Shown piece after piece: positions 50,138-61,628 of a stretch of DNA of 64,000 bases. Below the pieces are notes generated by a model, which was given only the letters and a program-made list of their open reading frames with translations, was not told where the DNA came from and ran no database searches. This DNA is from Phoronis australis (taxonomy: Eukaryota > Phoronida > Phoronidae): assembly GCA_002633005.1 (NCBI GenBank), contig NMRA01000216.1, positions 263,823 through 327,822 of the forward strand, in the 5' to 3' direction. Each line of letters begins with the position of its first letter. Within the stretch, counting starts at the first letter, position 1. A program made the position numbers and the translations under genes.

Positions 50138-50410
50138 TCAGAGTATAGCGAAATTCTGAATTGTGCACATTCGACTCGCGAATTTACTGTAGGTTGATTC
50201 TGCTGTGCCAATGTGCATTCCATATACAAGTGCAGACAAGCTAACGACATTAACGACCACCATAGTCAAAACCACAGATATTCTCCAATTGCACAGCAAA
50301 ATCACACTGAGAACATGGGCTGCAGTGTACAGTATTGCAAGACATCCTCCACCATTAACAGCTGCTGTAAAGCTCTCTTCCACAAAATAATCCCTCAAGA
50401 TTTCATCCAT
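50138..50410 (-). CDS. Unrecognised small ORF with two hydrophobic segments
   Basis: Ninety codons from an ATG at 50410 to a TGA at 50138. The N-terminus is acidic (MDEILRDYFVEESF). The middle has two hydrophobic stretches, CLAILYTAAHVLSVILLC and ISVVLTMVVVNVVSLSALVY, separated by NWR; the tail is polar. This pattern suits a small two-span membrane protein or one exon of a larger one: a potential donor (ACA|GTAAAT) lies in the tail. I recognise no family. An AT-rich non-coding stretch can give such a hydrophobic ORF by chance, so confidence is low. Confidence 0.22.
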   Translation of the reverse strand: MDEILRDYFVEESFTAAVNGGGCLAILYTAAHVLSVILLCNWRISVVLTMVVVNVVSLSALVYGMHIGTAESTYSKFASRMCTIQNFAIL

Positions 50411-50449
50411 CTACCACTTTAAAACTAATTTCTGCCTCTACCTTACTTG

Positions 50450-50672
50450 GAGATTGATTTATGGACTAGGAAAGAAATGACACTTTGTTATAGCCTGTCA
50501 TCTTGTATGCATAAAATGACCCACCATGACGAGCCTACTTGTCGATCTTCGTCTTCAATATGTCTCAATCCTTCCAAAGCCCAGCAATCATCTTTAATCC
50601 GAGTATGAAAAAAGTCCAGACCAGTTTTAAATCATTGACAAGTGGTCTAAAACGAGAGTTATTTTTTTCAGA
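50450..50672. mobile_element. MITE family B, partial inverted copy
   Basis: Read on the minus strand this segment carries the family's internal block: TGCATAAAATGACCCACC here is the reverse complement of the GGTGGGTCATTTTATGCA-type stretch in other copies. It ends AAGTGGTCTAAAACGAGAGT, the family terminal repeat. The opposite terminus is degraded. Confidence 0.45.
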
Positions 50673-51419
50673 AGGCGCCTTTATCACAGCCTTAACAAGA
50701 CAGACAAATTTGTGTTGAAATATATTGTACAAAGGAATTTTGAAAACCGTACCGTACGTCTCTGATCAATCAAAGCCAAGCTTATGGGGAACAGCATGTA
50801 CAGTACCAGCTCAAAGGTGAAGTATGGTTAATAGTCGGATATAACATGCCCGCATTTTGGAAACCAGTTTTCTCCACTGAATAACGGGCATCAACTGATT
50901 CTCAAATTGTGGGCACGCTGTATCCCACATTTCCGAAGTATTTGTATAAACGAGCTGTCACCATTATAAATACGATGACCTCAGAAACTGCATCATTTTC
51001 ACCACTGCAAGAACAGTACATGCCAAAAAATGGATTAAGCTTTGCCTTCCCTTTATGACGGATAATGATAACATATTCCAACTTGCTCAGTGGAGGATTT
51101 CGCTGGGACTCCACCGCCTTGACGGGGAATTCCACATGTACTCTGTTGTCACAATCAAGAATTACGTGTCATTTTGTGCGATTTTTTCATGAAAAGCATA
51201 AAATGACCACACACCACTAACAATAAAGTACAAAAACAAATCCAACATAGAATACCGGATCCATTTTTAAAATGCCTTTGCACATGTACTAAATTCCACA
51301 GGTTTTATACTCGGCATAGTAGGAAAGACAGAAAAACAGGACAATCGCTTGGTGTGGGAATGGAGCACTTTTAGGCCCATTACATTATTCAAAATGTTTA
51401 TGCATGCAGTGGTTCCTCA

Positions 51420-54400
51420 CTAAGCCTTATCCATCAAGTCCAACAGATCATCTTCTTTATCACCACTCTCTCCAACTGTCATCTCTCCCATTATACGGCT
51501 CAGTTCTGCACTTCTTTTCTTCTGTAAGCAGAAAAACATGATACTATGGTAAACATTCTCCAGTTTGAGACAAAAAATAAATTATTTTCTTCTGGGTCTG
51601 AGCTTGGACCAAATTTCAGAAATGGACAATTTTGGCCTTCCCAAATTCAAGAATTGCAATCGACAACAAACAACAATTCACCTCGATACTTCACAGTATG
51701 GAGATGCATGAAAATGTTTAATCGGTGTCAAATTACAAGTTGAATTTTGGTTCCCAAATTTTAAAAGCTGTTCCAAACTGGAGAAGTTTTAATGCAGGCT
51801 TCATCTGGTAACAATTATGAAAATTCCAACCTGAATACAAGACATGAGCGGCAAATAATGGCCATTGGGCAACAAAATATCACCACTACTACGATGTGAC
51901 GTAATAGTCTTAACAAATCAATCTTACCAATTCCATGAAGTGTCAGCAATATGTACTGATCTGTAGGCCATTCTTTCCACACTATTTTATAAAAGTAGCT
52001 GGAATTGCTTACTTCATCCAAATCAATATTCATAAACAAAAAATGAGGACTGAGTTACCAGCTTTGCTCTAGCAATGACGTCTATTGAAAAGCAGTGAGT
52101 CAAGCACACGACACTCAATACATGGCATATATTTAGTTCACCTAGAAGATTAACAAAGTAAAAAAATCACAAAAGCAAATTCGCCATGGCCATTGCATCA
52201 ACCGACTGTTATCAATCACAGGAGCAGGCATGCCACCACCACATATTTGCAAACAGTTTTAAAATAGTTGCCAGTTCGACGATGAAATCTGGCCTGCCAA
52301 TCACACCCACAACATCCCGGTCACTTGATAACAACAACGTCGGCACACAGTTACCTGACATCCTTCCGTCTAACGGTGGTGAGACAAACAAAGTGCCATT
52401 GACAAAAAATTCTGCCTTAGCAATTGAAAACAACTACACTGCATAACAGTTTATCCAAAACCAATACTGTTTTGAAAATGATGATGGGTAGCGCCATTCA
52501 AACTGCAAGTTTTTGGTTGTTTTTCTCCAAGTGAATGCTACAAGAAATTTTCAGATCTAGAGTTGAATTAAATGAGATCATCTTTTCAAACAAACCATTG
52601 ATACAGCAATGGTTGTCGATCACAGTTTAAGTAAAAAAATATCAAAACAATAAATATTCATAAACACAGTTAAAGAAACTGGACAGGTTTATAAGATGGA
52701 AATGAAAAATGCTTCGAATGACAAAAAGAAGATTTGCATATGGCAAATCGCAACATAATGCCCACTCGGGGAAAAAAACGCTTTTGTTGGATTACAATGA
52801 GGGCCAGCTCAGCACAAACACTCTTCATTGCCATCACCACCCAATTCAATTTTGACATATCTGCATGTGAAAATGTTCCAGGGCGGAGTGATTGATAATA
52901 ACGGACAACAAGGGTAAGGCGACAGTAGTTCACTGCATCAGGTAAATGCGATTGGCTCCTCCAACCTCATGAGGTTCAAGAAACAGTTCAGCCACAGTGT
53001 TAGGTACCTAGCAACTATTTTTTATTGTATTCCAGGGTTTGATGCTGATTGGTGAAATCCTCGGCAGAGTTTGACTGTTAGTGTAGAACATAACATGGCT
53101 GCAACGTAGATGCCACCTTTTTACTCAGAAACCAAAATGGAAACTGACATCCCATCGCGTAAACTCTAGGGTAAGTCTAGTAGAGAATTTATCCAAAAAC
53201 TTGGTATCTCTAGTGTCAGAGCGGGCCTTTGACATTCTACAGTTATTGCAACTATTGTAAATGGTTGTTTTAAAAAATCAAACTGTGCAAAATGCCATGA
53301 AGGAGCTGTGGGGGAAAGGTGTCCTACACAGCCAGAAATTCATTATGGCAACTCGTATCATTAGATTCAATACAAAATATCCACGTATTGTTTTGAAACA
53401 TACTGCGAACTGTCAATATGTTTTTGTGTTTACTTAAAGCAGACAACAGCAGCAGCAGGTTATTCAACTGCTCATTGAGCATGGCCACGCAACAAAAATA
53501 CGCAAGAGGTCAATGAGACAGTCGAAATTCACAAGGTGGCACTGCCTGTTGAATCGCGCCTATTCAGGTCACAAATGCGCCTGCACAGATTAACAGCTCT
53601 CAGCTCCCAGTTAGTTCAATTGATAAAAAAGATATTCACCCCTTAAACATCAAATACTAAATGGTAAAATCTCACCAAATTAGGCCACAACATGGCAGAC
53701 AAGTGAAATTTCTTTTTTTTTCATGAAAAATAAGTATCCCAAAATAAATTCTCCATAAGTTTTCAAGTTCTATACCACAGCTAACAACAGTCAATGTGTT
53801 GCCAAACTGTGGGCAATTACACAACGTTGGAAGCCTTTGGAAAATGAAGAAAGGTCAGTTTTGGCAATTATTTTTGAATGTCCAAACTGGCCAGATTTTG
53901 CTGTTCCCACGATGGCTACTATCCTACTTTGTATACGCACCTTGCTAGCATCAATGTTTATGACCGTAGATCCCGGCTCTTCTGGTGGTCGAGCAGCTTC
54001 AGCCTCCCTGTATTATTAGGAATAGTTAAACATCTATTACACATCACAACCTAACCATCAGCCTCCCTGTATTATTACGATTAGTTAGTTAAACATCTAT
54101 TACACATCACAACCTAACCATGTCAATGGCCTCGCTTTTGCGAAGTTACTTAATAGGTGCACACTCCTCGCGTGTAGATGTAAAATCAAAAGCATAATGT
54201 GGTGACTCAACTTTGAAGAACAAAAATTTATCACACCATGCTACCATGAACTCAAAAGCATCAAGTGCAAAGACAATCAATATTCTTCTCAAGTTGATAA
54301 AAAAATTCCCTTGGCTTCCTGAATTTAAACCCAGTAATCTTGTTCCTAAGTCAATAAACAATAATGCATTTAGTCATTTAAAGTGAGAGCACATTTTGAG

Positions 54401-57400
54401 ACAACCTGTGTTAATTCTATGTTTACTTACTGCTCCTCCTCGTCTGTGTTGAAGAAGTTAAGTCTAAAGGCCGATTGTTTCTTAGTCTCACCACCACCGA
54501 TTAACTTGGACAGGAGCTCAAGCTGGGCCTTAGCCAAGGGGTTAGGCACATTGCTCTCCTAGGATGTACAGATAAAACTGTAGTTTTGTGCAGAACTGCC
54601 ACATATTCTGTGACAGCATTATCTTGAAGTTTAATACTGTCATAATGAATTTAAGATAGCACAGATGCCATGTTAAAATGATAACATACTGAATAAAATA
54701 TTTCACCATTTTTAAACCACGGGCGATCCAACAAGCGCAGCAGTGACTTTCAAAAATGTTTCTCGGCTCAGCATAAAGGATTATTAGTAAATAAATGATA
54801 CACAGCTTAATATGCAGAGGATTTTCAGTTACCAAATAACAGTCCTCAAAAATGCTTCACCGCAAAAATTTAAAACTACAAAAAATATACTTGGCTACTC
54901 AGCAGATAACTTACGATGTCAGTAGGTACATTGCTCCCTCTGGTGGGTGCTGAGCTAGTCACCTCAGATGGTTTCGACTTACTATACCTACAATTGAAAC
55001 AAAACAGTAAATTTGAATGTGTGGCAGTGATTCATTAATGAATACTGCTCAAAGGCAGTACAATGATAAAATGGTTAATTAATGGAATTACATCACAAAA
55101 AGTAAAAACCCTGGAGATGGGGTTCACACATAACAGGGGCTGGTAGGTGCATGCTGCCAACTCGGGTTGGTTTTATGCTCCCTCGGGTATCCTCTTAAGT
55201 ACACATTTCAGTTTCCTGGTAATGTCTTGGCTTGGTACCCATTTTCACTCTCGTATTGCATTGGTCTCGATCTTGAATGTAGTAGAGAACCCCCCGAAAC
55301 AATAAAAAATCGCAATGATCACCAACATTACAAATAAAAGATGGATTTTTAATATGTACCCCCAAAAATAAACTTTTCATAATCTATCGCACATTAGTTG
55401 CGGATAAATTCTTAAAGACATTTGATGAAACTATCCATTGATATCAAAACGTATTGAACACATGAGAAAGGAATTCCTCATTTAAAGCGACAATCAACCT
55501 GCTTTCCATCACAAAACAACTTTTGACTTAGATCCCTCAATGCTTTGAAATTGGTTTCAAATTGTTCTTAAGAAGTCAAACTGGAAGTGATTTCAGTGCT
55601 TTGAAAGAACTGGCAATTCATTATTGCTTGATACCAGGCACTATTACAAGTTGACTTGTCATGACATGTCATTTTATGCACCAAGTATGGTCTCGATGAA
55701 CAACAAAGTATCAGTTCTTTGCAAACCCAGAAACCTTCTCATCTGAGTAAATAAAAAGTTGAGACCAACTGCACAGTGGTAGCTGGTCTAAAACAAAAGT
55801 TAGCATCAAGGACCGAATGCAAGTTAATAGCCACATACATTCACAATCAGCTGCATCAAACAATACACTGCTGCACACCGCTTACATTGCTTAACCCAAT
55901 CTTTGCACAAAAATTTAATTGTCTTGTGACAAGGAAATGCTAGCAATTGAATTTAAAGTCCCATATAGCACTAATCAGGTCAAGCTAAAGTGGCAAATTT
56001 CAAACTCCAATTGATGACTAAGTTAGAAGCAGTAAATATTCTCACTGAATCTATCCCTACACTCGTAGTTTTAGTGTGTATAATTAGGAGCTCTAATTCT
56101 CTAAATAAAAAACATAACAAAACAAAGAGTTCCACCCCAAACATTAATCAAAACAACTGTCTCCATAAATGATGCTGCATAGGGCTTTAAAAAATACTGT
56201 CTTACATGTTAGTGCCAAGCTTGGTGACTCTGTCACCAGACATTTCAAATGACCCTTCTCGCACGGCCATGACATACTGTCCACCACAGTCAAAGGAAGA
56301 AGACTTCACCTGCTGACCACCACTGAACAGTCTGGAAACAAATTACTACAGAGGTGACTATCACATCATAGAAAGGATTGGCTTCAGAGCACTGTCTTAC
56401 TGAAAGGCTTATGAAGTTCTCGCACTATACAAGGTAATTCTTCACCTATTTAGTATGTAAAATGGCAGACAAGTAAAATTTCTCTTCCTGAATTTGTTAA
56501 TGAAAATAAAGATTAGACAATTTTAAGCCTATTTATCTCGATTTCTACACTGTACATGTCATAGAACAACATTTGGTAAAATTGTCCATGAATTTCAGCA
56601 TGGCAGCTAACATTTGAACTATACAAAAATGACAATTTTGGCTTTTATTTGTGTGCAAAAATATGTGTAAGTACTGAACACATTGCATCCTTACAGACAA
56701 TTCCTTAAACCTTACTTGATAGTACCAGGCACCTCATTCCCCCAGGACACTGGGCCACTGGTTGGCAAGGAGAACTTGCCACTAGAGTTTTGGACTTTGT
56801 CCCGGAGGAAAATGGAGACCTGAAAAACAGTAGAGACAAAGAACGTGACAAGTTAGTGAGATGTCTAGGAACTACTTTTTCTTGTGTCAACTTGTTTTTT
56901 AAAGTAATCTTGCAGTATGGAAATGTTTTGAGGAAAATGGAGCAAATGAGATTATACAGAGAGAAACATGAAAACAAAAAGCCAAATGAAATGTAACTGA
57001 TATTTGAAAGCGTGGTCATGGAACCGTTTCCACACCCTGATACAAATCATAGTCATTGCCTTTTTTCATGAGATTTCAGTAATACACCTTCACAGCTCGA
57101 GTGAAGACAGAACATTAATCAACAGAAGGTACTTACTCTGATGTGCATGTCTTGGAAGAAGTTCAATAGTGTCTGTCGAATGAGCTGGAACTCACCGGCT
57201 GAGAGGGATGCAAACGTCTGCAAAGTTAATCGAACCAGAAATGACAAAATGTTAATGTTTGGAAACAAGCGATAAAACTCAAAAGATGGTGCCGGTGCAT
57301 TTAACAATTGCGATAAATGCGAGCAGAACTTCACAACCATGTATGTAAAAAAGGATTTTGAAAACAGTAGATTACAGATTTGGGTTACTTGAATGTAAGT

Positions 57401-59039
57401 CAAACGGAATGAACAGAACAAGTTGTTTCGGTTTACATTGGTAGAATAATGAACATGACAGAATACATGAACAAACGAGGAACGGGCTTATTCCTAACAA
57501 TAAGGCTTAGACAAAAAAGAACAAAAACACAATGTAAAATGGCAACTGTTTTGTTCACTAGCATATTAGAAGTATTGAGAAAGTGGAGCAAAGGCAATGA
57601 ATCAACTAAGCAAAGAAGATTACTAGCAACTGAAGAGATTGGAGTTTTTGCAAGGAATAGGAGAGGGGGGATGTGACCTCCTTTGCCCTTCATGTCTATA
57701 ACAGCCGATTTGATTTTCAGACATTTACCTGTAGTAACAACTTATAAACATTGTCTACTTGTGACTTTATTGGTGCTGTTTCCTTCACCATACCACGGAT
57801 GGCATCCATGTGATTCAATGTGACCAATAAGACATCAGCTGGACGGAGACACAATGAAACCTGGTACTTGACGGCCATCGTCATTAAGTCATACAGCTGG
57901 AAACAAAAAAGTAGGCACTTCACTTAAAGTGGAACTCGTATGCTAATTCCTATCTCTGTGATTGCTTGGTCGATGATGTGAATATGAAGTACTGTGTTTT
58001 CAAGAATGAGATTTGTATCGAAAATGATCCAGTGTAAATCACTCAACCGTGTCCAGTAAGTATCGTGACGTGACGTTGAGGAATACCACTGCATGATGCA
58101 GGCTAAGTGAGCTCCCAAGGTATGTCTTCAGAGCAAAGGTCACCTATTTGCACAATTTTTTGTTTTCACATTTACAAGTCGTCAATCAATACAACTGCAC
58201 TTTGATTTATGTAGACGGCGTGCAAATAGCATTGTCGTTTAGCTTCTGCTAGTTATGAGCATGCAAATACATCTTCAAGCAGATTGCTCACAGACAAATG
58301 AAAAAAAACTGTGAAAAACGAATTCGTATCTGTCAACAACAGAAAACTGTTAAAGGGCCTTGGGTCATAAACCACTTACTGAAAGCTAACCTTATTCCCA
58401 TTAGAAATGATTTCTAGGCTTGTGAAGAACAGAAAGGACATTTTTGGTTCAGACCTGGCCCATTACGAGGCTATTCATCGATAACGCTGTGTGGCCTTCA
58501 GGGGAATTCCAATCGATTTATTTGTTAACCAATTTCAATCCAAATAAAGGAGAACACAATAATTTTGCCCTGGAAGAGCAAATAGCTACAGGGTGTAAAT
58601 AAAATTGATGCTTTTTAATAGCACAACTTGGTTAATAGTGGGATCAAAATGCCTCAATGAAGACCTAATACATTTCAACACTGGGATTTATCTGAGGATG
58701 CTATTCACAAACACAAGCACACACACACACACTGCTTTGTATTATCTGTATTGAGCACCATAATGTAGGCTGCTGCCTGTTTGTCCAGCACTGTTCACAC
58801 ACAAACACATGCTGTCTACACTTGCTGCATTGAACCACATTATAGGAAGGGAGTAAACACTGTTCTTTGTATTAGGATACATACCTTGTCCATACTAGCA
58901 GCATTGAGCCTCATGATGGAGGCATGCGCCAGTCTATCAAACACTGTTCTCATGGCTTTCTTAGAGTAGAGTTCTTGTGGTTTAAAAAGCTCTTCCATGA
59001 ACCGCGTGTTGAACATAGTGCTTACAATGTCATTCAGAA
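51420..59039 (-). CDS. OSCP1: Organic solute carrier partner 1, nine exons (first coding exon missing)
   Basis: Exons in transcription order: 59039-58885 (LNDIVSTMFNTRFMEELFKP), 57896-57729 (LYDLMTMAVKYQV; DVLLVTLNHMDAI), 57217-57137 (SLSAGEFQLIRQTLLNFFQD), 56819-56716 (VSIFLRDKVQNSSGKF; GPVSWGNEVPG), 56331-56206 (EGSFEMSGDRVTKLGTN), 54987-54915, 54558-54431 (VPNPLAKAQLELLSKLIGGG; RLNFFNTDEEEQ), 54007-53941 (INIDASK), 51521-51420 (ELSRIMGEM; DDLLDLMDKA). All phases join. The 333 codons plus the missing N-terminus of about 38 match the 379-residue human protein (OSCP1/NOR1 family), reported to modulate organic solute uptake; its biochemical role is poorly defined. The first exon shown starts with two bases of a split codon, so an upstream exon encoding the conserved NLGGEM-type N-terminus must exist. 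I did not find it up to 63506; it may be in the N gap or beyond the window. Confidence 0.93.
51585..51800. repeat. Repeat family D, second copy (OSCP1 last intron)
   Basis: Begins TCTTCTGGGTCTGAGCTTGG, contains TTGGCCTTCCCAAATTCAAG and TCCCAAATTTTAAAAGC, and ends near ACTGGAGAAGTTTTAATG. These match the blocks at 19225-19455 in the same order. It lies just upstream (in the minus-strand sense) of the last OSCP1 exon. Confidence 0.4.
54000..54121. repeat. OSCP1: Tandem duplication across an OSCP1 splice acceptor
   Basis: A 59-bp unit at 54000-54058 is followed directly by a 63-bp copy at 54059-54121 (a TAGT insertion and few substitutions). Both begin CAGCCTCCCTGTATTATTA and end CACAACCTAACCAT. 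The unit contains the last intron bases and first eight coding bases of exon 54007-53941, so two identical acceptors exist. Using the outer one (exon edge 54066) would add 59 nt and soon meet a TAG in frame; the inner one keeps the reading frame. Confidence 0.9.
55518..55802. mobile_element. MITE family B, copy in OSCP1 intron (best-preserved termini)
   Basis: A 285-bp element starts AACTTTTGACTTAGATCCCT and ends GCTGGTCTAAAACAAAAGTT. Both ends also contain a TTGGTTTCAA / GTTGAGACCAA pair in inverted orientation, so the terminal repeats span about 40 bp. Shared with at least five other loci in the window. It lies in the OSCP1 intron between exons 54915-54987 and 56206-56331. Confidence 0.65.
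58746..58865 (-). pseudogene. OSCP1: Two decayed copies of the OSCP1 exon 58885-59039 end
   Basis: Minus-strand segment 58796-58746 aligns without gaps to exon bases 58949-58899. It reads TVLDKQAAAYIMVLNT where the exon reads TVFDRLAHASIMRLNA, with no stop. A second copy at 58865-58809 starts ACAGTGTTT and ends near TTCAATGCAGCAAGTGTAGAC but has a deletion and a stop (TVFTPFL*). Both lie just downstream of the real exon's donor, between CA-rich spacers. They look like old tandem duplications of the exon's 3' third. Confidence 0.6.
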
Positions 59040-61380
59040 CTGAAAAAAAATAAACATTTCGAACCATTTGGATTACCATGACATTTCTGATCAAGACTAT
59101 GCTCTAAATTTTGTAGGAAGTCTCAAAAATGCAAGAACATGCATTTCACATTTAAGTTGTTTATAACAGCGGTGATGCATGCACCTCATGGGAGTCGGGA
59201 TAATAGAATCTTTGATGGTGAAGAGAAGCTGGAAAATAAGGATACCCCTCAATAAAAGAGTGGACTTGAAAAAATGAAAACGTTTGTAGGGAAGTCTGCC
59301 AAAAATCTAAATCTTTCACAGGAATTTTTTATAGTTATGGACAAAGGAATTCCCAATGTGAACCTTAATTGGAAAAAGCATCCTTTCTCAGAGAATTTTG
59401 TCAGAAAAGGCAACATTTCATGAGGAAACTGGTCATGAAATTCACCCTTCTGAATAGAATGTCCAGGATACCGCTTCTCTAGGAGCACCCTGCGAGGTGC
59501 ACCTATGTTTCTCCTGTGATCACGATCACATGTAGAAACTTCGAGCAAAAATTGGGTAGACACAGGGAAGAGCCATTAAAACCTTCCTTGAATGGATTTT
59601 TGGTTATTTTAGATACATTGGGCAAGTCAGATAGTACCAGCAATAATTAAGCAACAAAAGAAAACAGGATTTTATCATTCAAACATAGGTTTGTAAAACG
59701 ATAACTGAACTACGGAGTCTTTATTGCGCCACACTGCATCACCACGAGAACACAGAATAAAGAATAAAAGGCTGAAAGTAGTTGTATTAGATAGGAGTGT
59801 TCCCAATGTAAGGATTGTTGTGGTGAGCAGACGCATGTAAGTCAATGATCCCAGCCATTCATTACATTTGGGAATTTACGCCATTGGTACACTCAGAGTG
59901 ATGTCGGAAACCTCGAAGCAACAAAATTCATGCGTTTCACCATTCAAGGTAGGAGGTCGATATAAGCAACACACAAAGTAACCAAGTTGAGTCGGTTTTG
60001 TTGTAGTTACAGTAATAATTCAAGATGGTGTTTCTATACGGTACTTTTGGACTAACAAGACATTTTGAAGTATCAGTGACACGTAAATACCCGATTAAGA
60101 TGTTTTCTCCTCCATATTTCTCAATTCTGCTACTTTAGTACTCTAATGATATCTAGCACAGATTCCATGCTACCTGGGATTAATTGGTAATAATCGAGTA
60201 CTTCAGGTGTGCATTCCCACTACCAAGTGTTACAGGTATCGGAGGTGATACAAACTCAATCAGGTTTAGGCCACAAAAAGAAAAACCATTTTATAATGTC
60301 CAAGTTGGAATGATAATGCAAGAAATGGAACATGCAACAACGGCGGCAAGGACCAAAATAAGAAATCAGCAGATATCAAGGTACACACAGTAGAAAGTTG
60401 TGAAAATTAGAACAAGAATACAAGTTTCAATAAGCTTTAAACAAGGTATTTTCATCACAAAACAGCCACCTTCTTTGAAAGGACATGAAACGCATCGTAC
60501 AATGCAAAACAAATCCAGTATAACCATTCTCATATCGGTTTTAAACATTCACACTTTTGTTTTTGCTCAATAGCATGTAAGCGTCATTACTATTGACCTT
60601 AACAATCAATCATATCTGACGAAAATTCTATATATGTGCATTAATTACCGATAATGATTGCCAGTGAGTGTATGTAAATATTTCAGGTGCCCTGTTTCCT
60701 TACATCACCTGTCTTCATCACAGCATGAACAATATATATGTGATTACAGTCAACTTAAATGTGACTGCCTAATAGTAACGAAGACAGACACAAGTTTGAT
60801 AATTACAAAAATCAAAAAAAAACAAAACAGTTATAGTGAGTGCTATGTCAGAGGGTCAAAAATGGCCAACATCAAAGTGAGATAAAACAATGAAGTCAAA
60901 AGCAATTCAGTCTCTATGAGCTCCAATATAACCAAAGAAAACATTTTGCTAAATGTTAACTTGCCATATTTCACGAGTTGATGTTTTGTGAGGATAGCAA
61001 AACTATTTTAACATTCAACATTCCTCCTAGGTAAAAATCACATTTTCTGATTAGAAATCAAAATAACTTTCATAATGAAAATCAATAACCTAGACAAACA
61101 GTTGCAAGTTTCTTACATCTGCACAATAATCAACTGATACAAACTTTTAGCATGACTTTTGTATTCTACTTTTTGCCTAAAACTGTTGTCCTGATTTTTC
61201 TTAAAGCTAACTAAATGTAATTGTTTCTAAAGATTCAAGCTTATTGATTTTTCAAAATCTGCATTTTGTTCTGAAACGGAAATATTTGCTCAATCACAAA
61301 ATCTGAAGTTCAAACCTAAGACGAACCTTTGGCAATTATCAACATAATGTAGACCTCCATGATAGCGAGTAGCAGCATAT
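59040..61380. other. OSCP1 first-intron sequence, nothing recognised
   Basis: AT-rich sequence upstream of the first visible OSCP1 exon. The ORFs at 59249-59563, 60184-60393, 60366-60548 and 60658-60885 have no domain or coding-like splice context. No exon matching the conserved OSCP1 N-terminus was found. Confidence 0.4.
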
Positions 61381-61467
61381 ATTCAAGAAAACAACAACGG
61401 TTTTAAAACTTGACATAAATGACACCGAAACATGTCAAGTTTTAAAACCGTTGTTGTTTTTTTGAAT
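61381..61467. repeat. Hairpin, 36-bp arms and 15-nt loop
   Basis: Arm 61381-61416 and arm 61432-61467 are reverse complements except for one position; the core is ACAACAACGGTTTTAAAACT. The loop is about 15 nt. The decamer ATGTAGACCT stands on both sides (near 61349 and 61466). The fold would resemble a long pre-miRNA or a small foldback element. Confidence 0.85.
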
Positions 61468-61505
61468 GTAGACCTAGTTAAACATTATTACTCTAAATGG
61501 GTGTC

Positions 61506-61628
61506 TTAAAGAAAGCAATGGGTGCTGATCAGGTGGAACTGGTGACTCTTATCATCCCCTGACTGTACAAGGAGGTACTTCTTCTCAGTGGGTGACATTG
61601 CCTCCTCATCATCTAAAGGTGACTGGTA
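61506..61628 (-). CDS. Coding-like fragment, possible terminal exon of unknown gene
   Basis: Forty codons plus TAA read on the minus strand, starting YQSPLDDEEAMSPTEKKYLL and ending HLISTHCFL. The residue mix (acidic run, SP, KK) is unlike the hydrophobic or Ser/Asn-rich chance ORFs nearby. The segment begins exactly where the terminal repeat of the 61629-63020 element ends; that repeat read on the minus strand supplies AATACAG, a possible acceptor. The product is not recognised. Confidence 0.3.
   Translation of the reverse strand, partial: YQSPLDDEEAMSPTEKKYLLVQSGDDKSHQFHLISTHCFL

Larger units (their letters stand above)
47766..51419. other. Spacer between the LINE fragment and OSCP1
   Basis: No recognised gene. 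Contents are AT-rich sequence, one inverted copy of MITE family B at 50450-50672, and a 90-codon membrane-like ORF at 50138-50410 listed separately. The last part, before 51420, should be the OSCP1 3' UTR. Confidence 0.45.
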
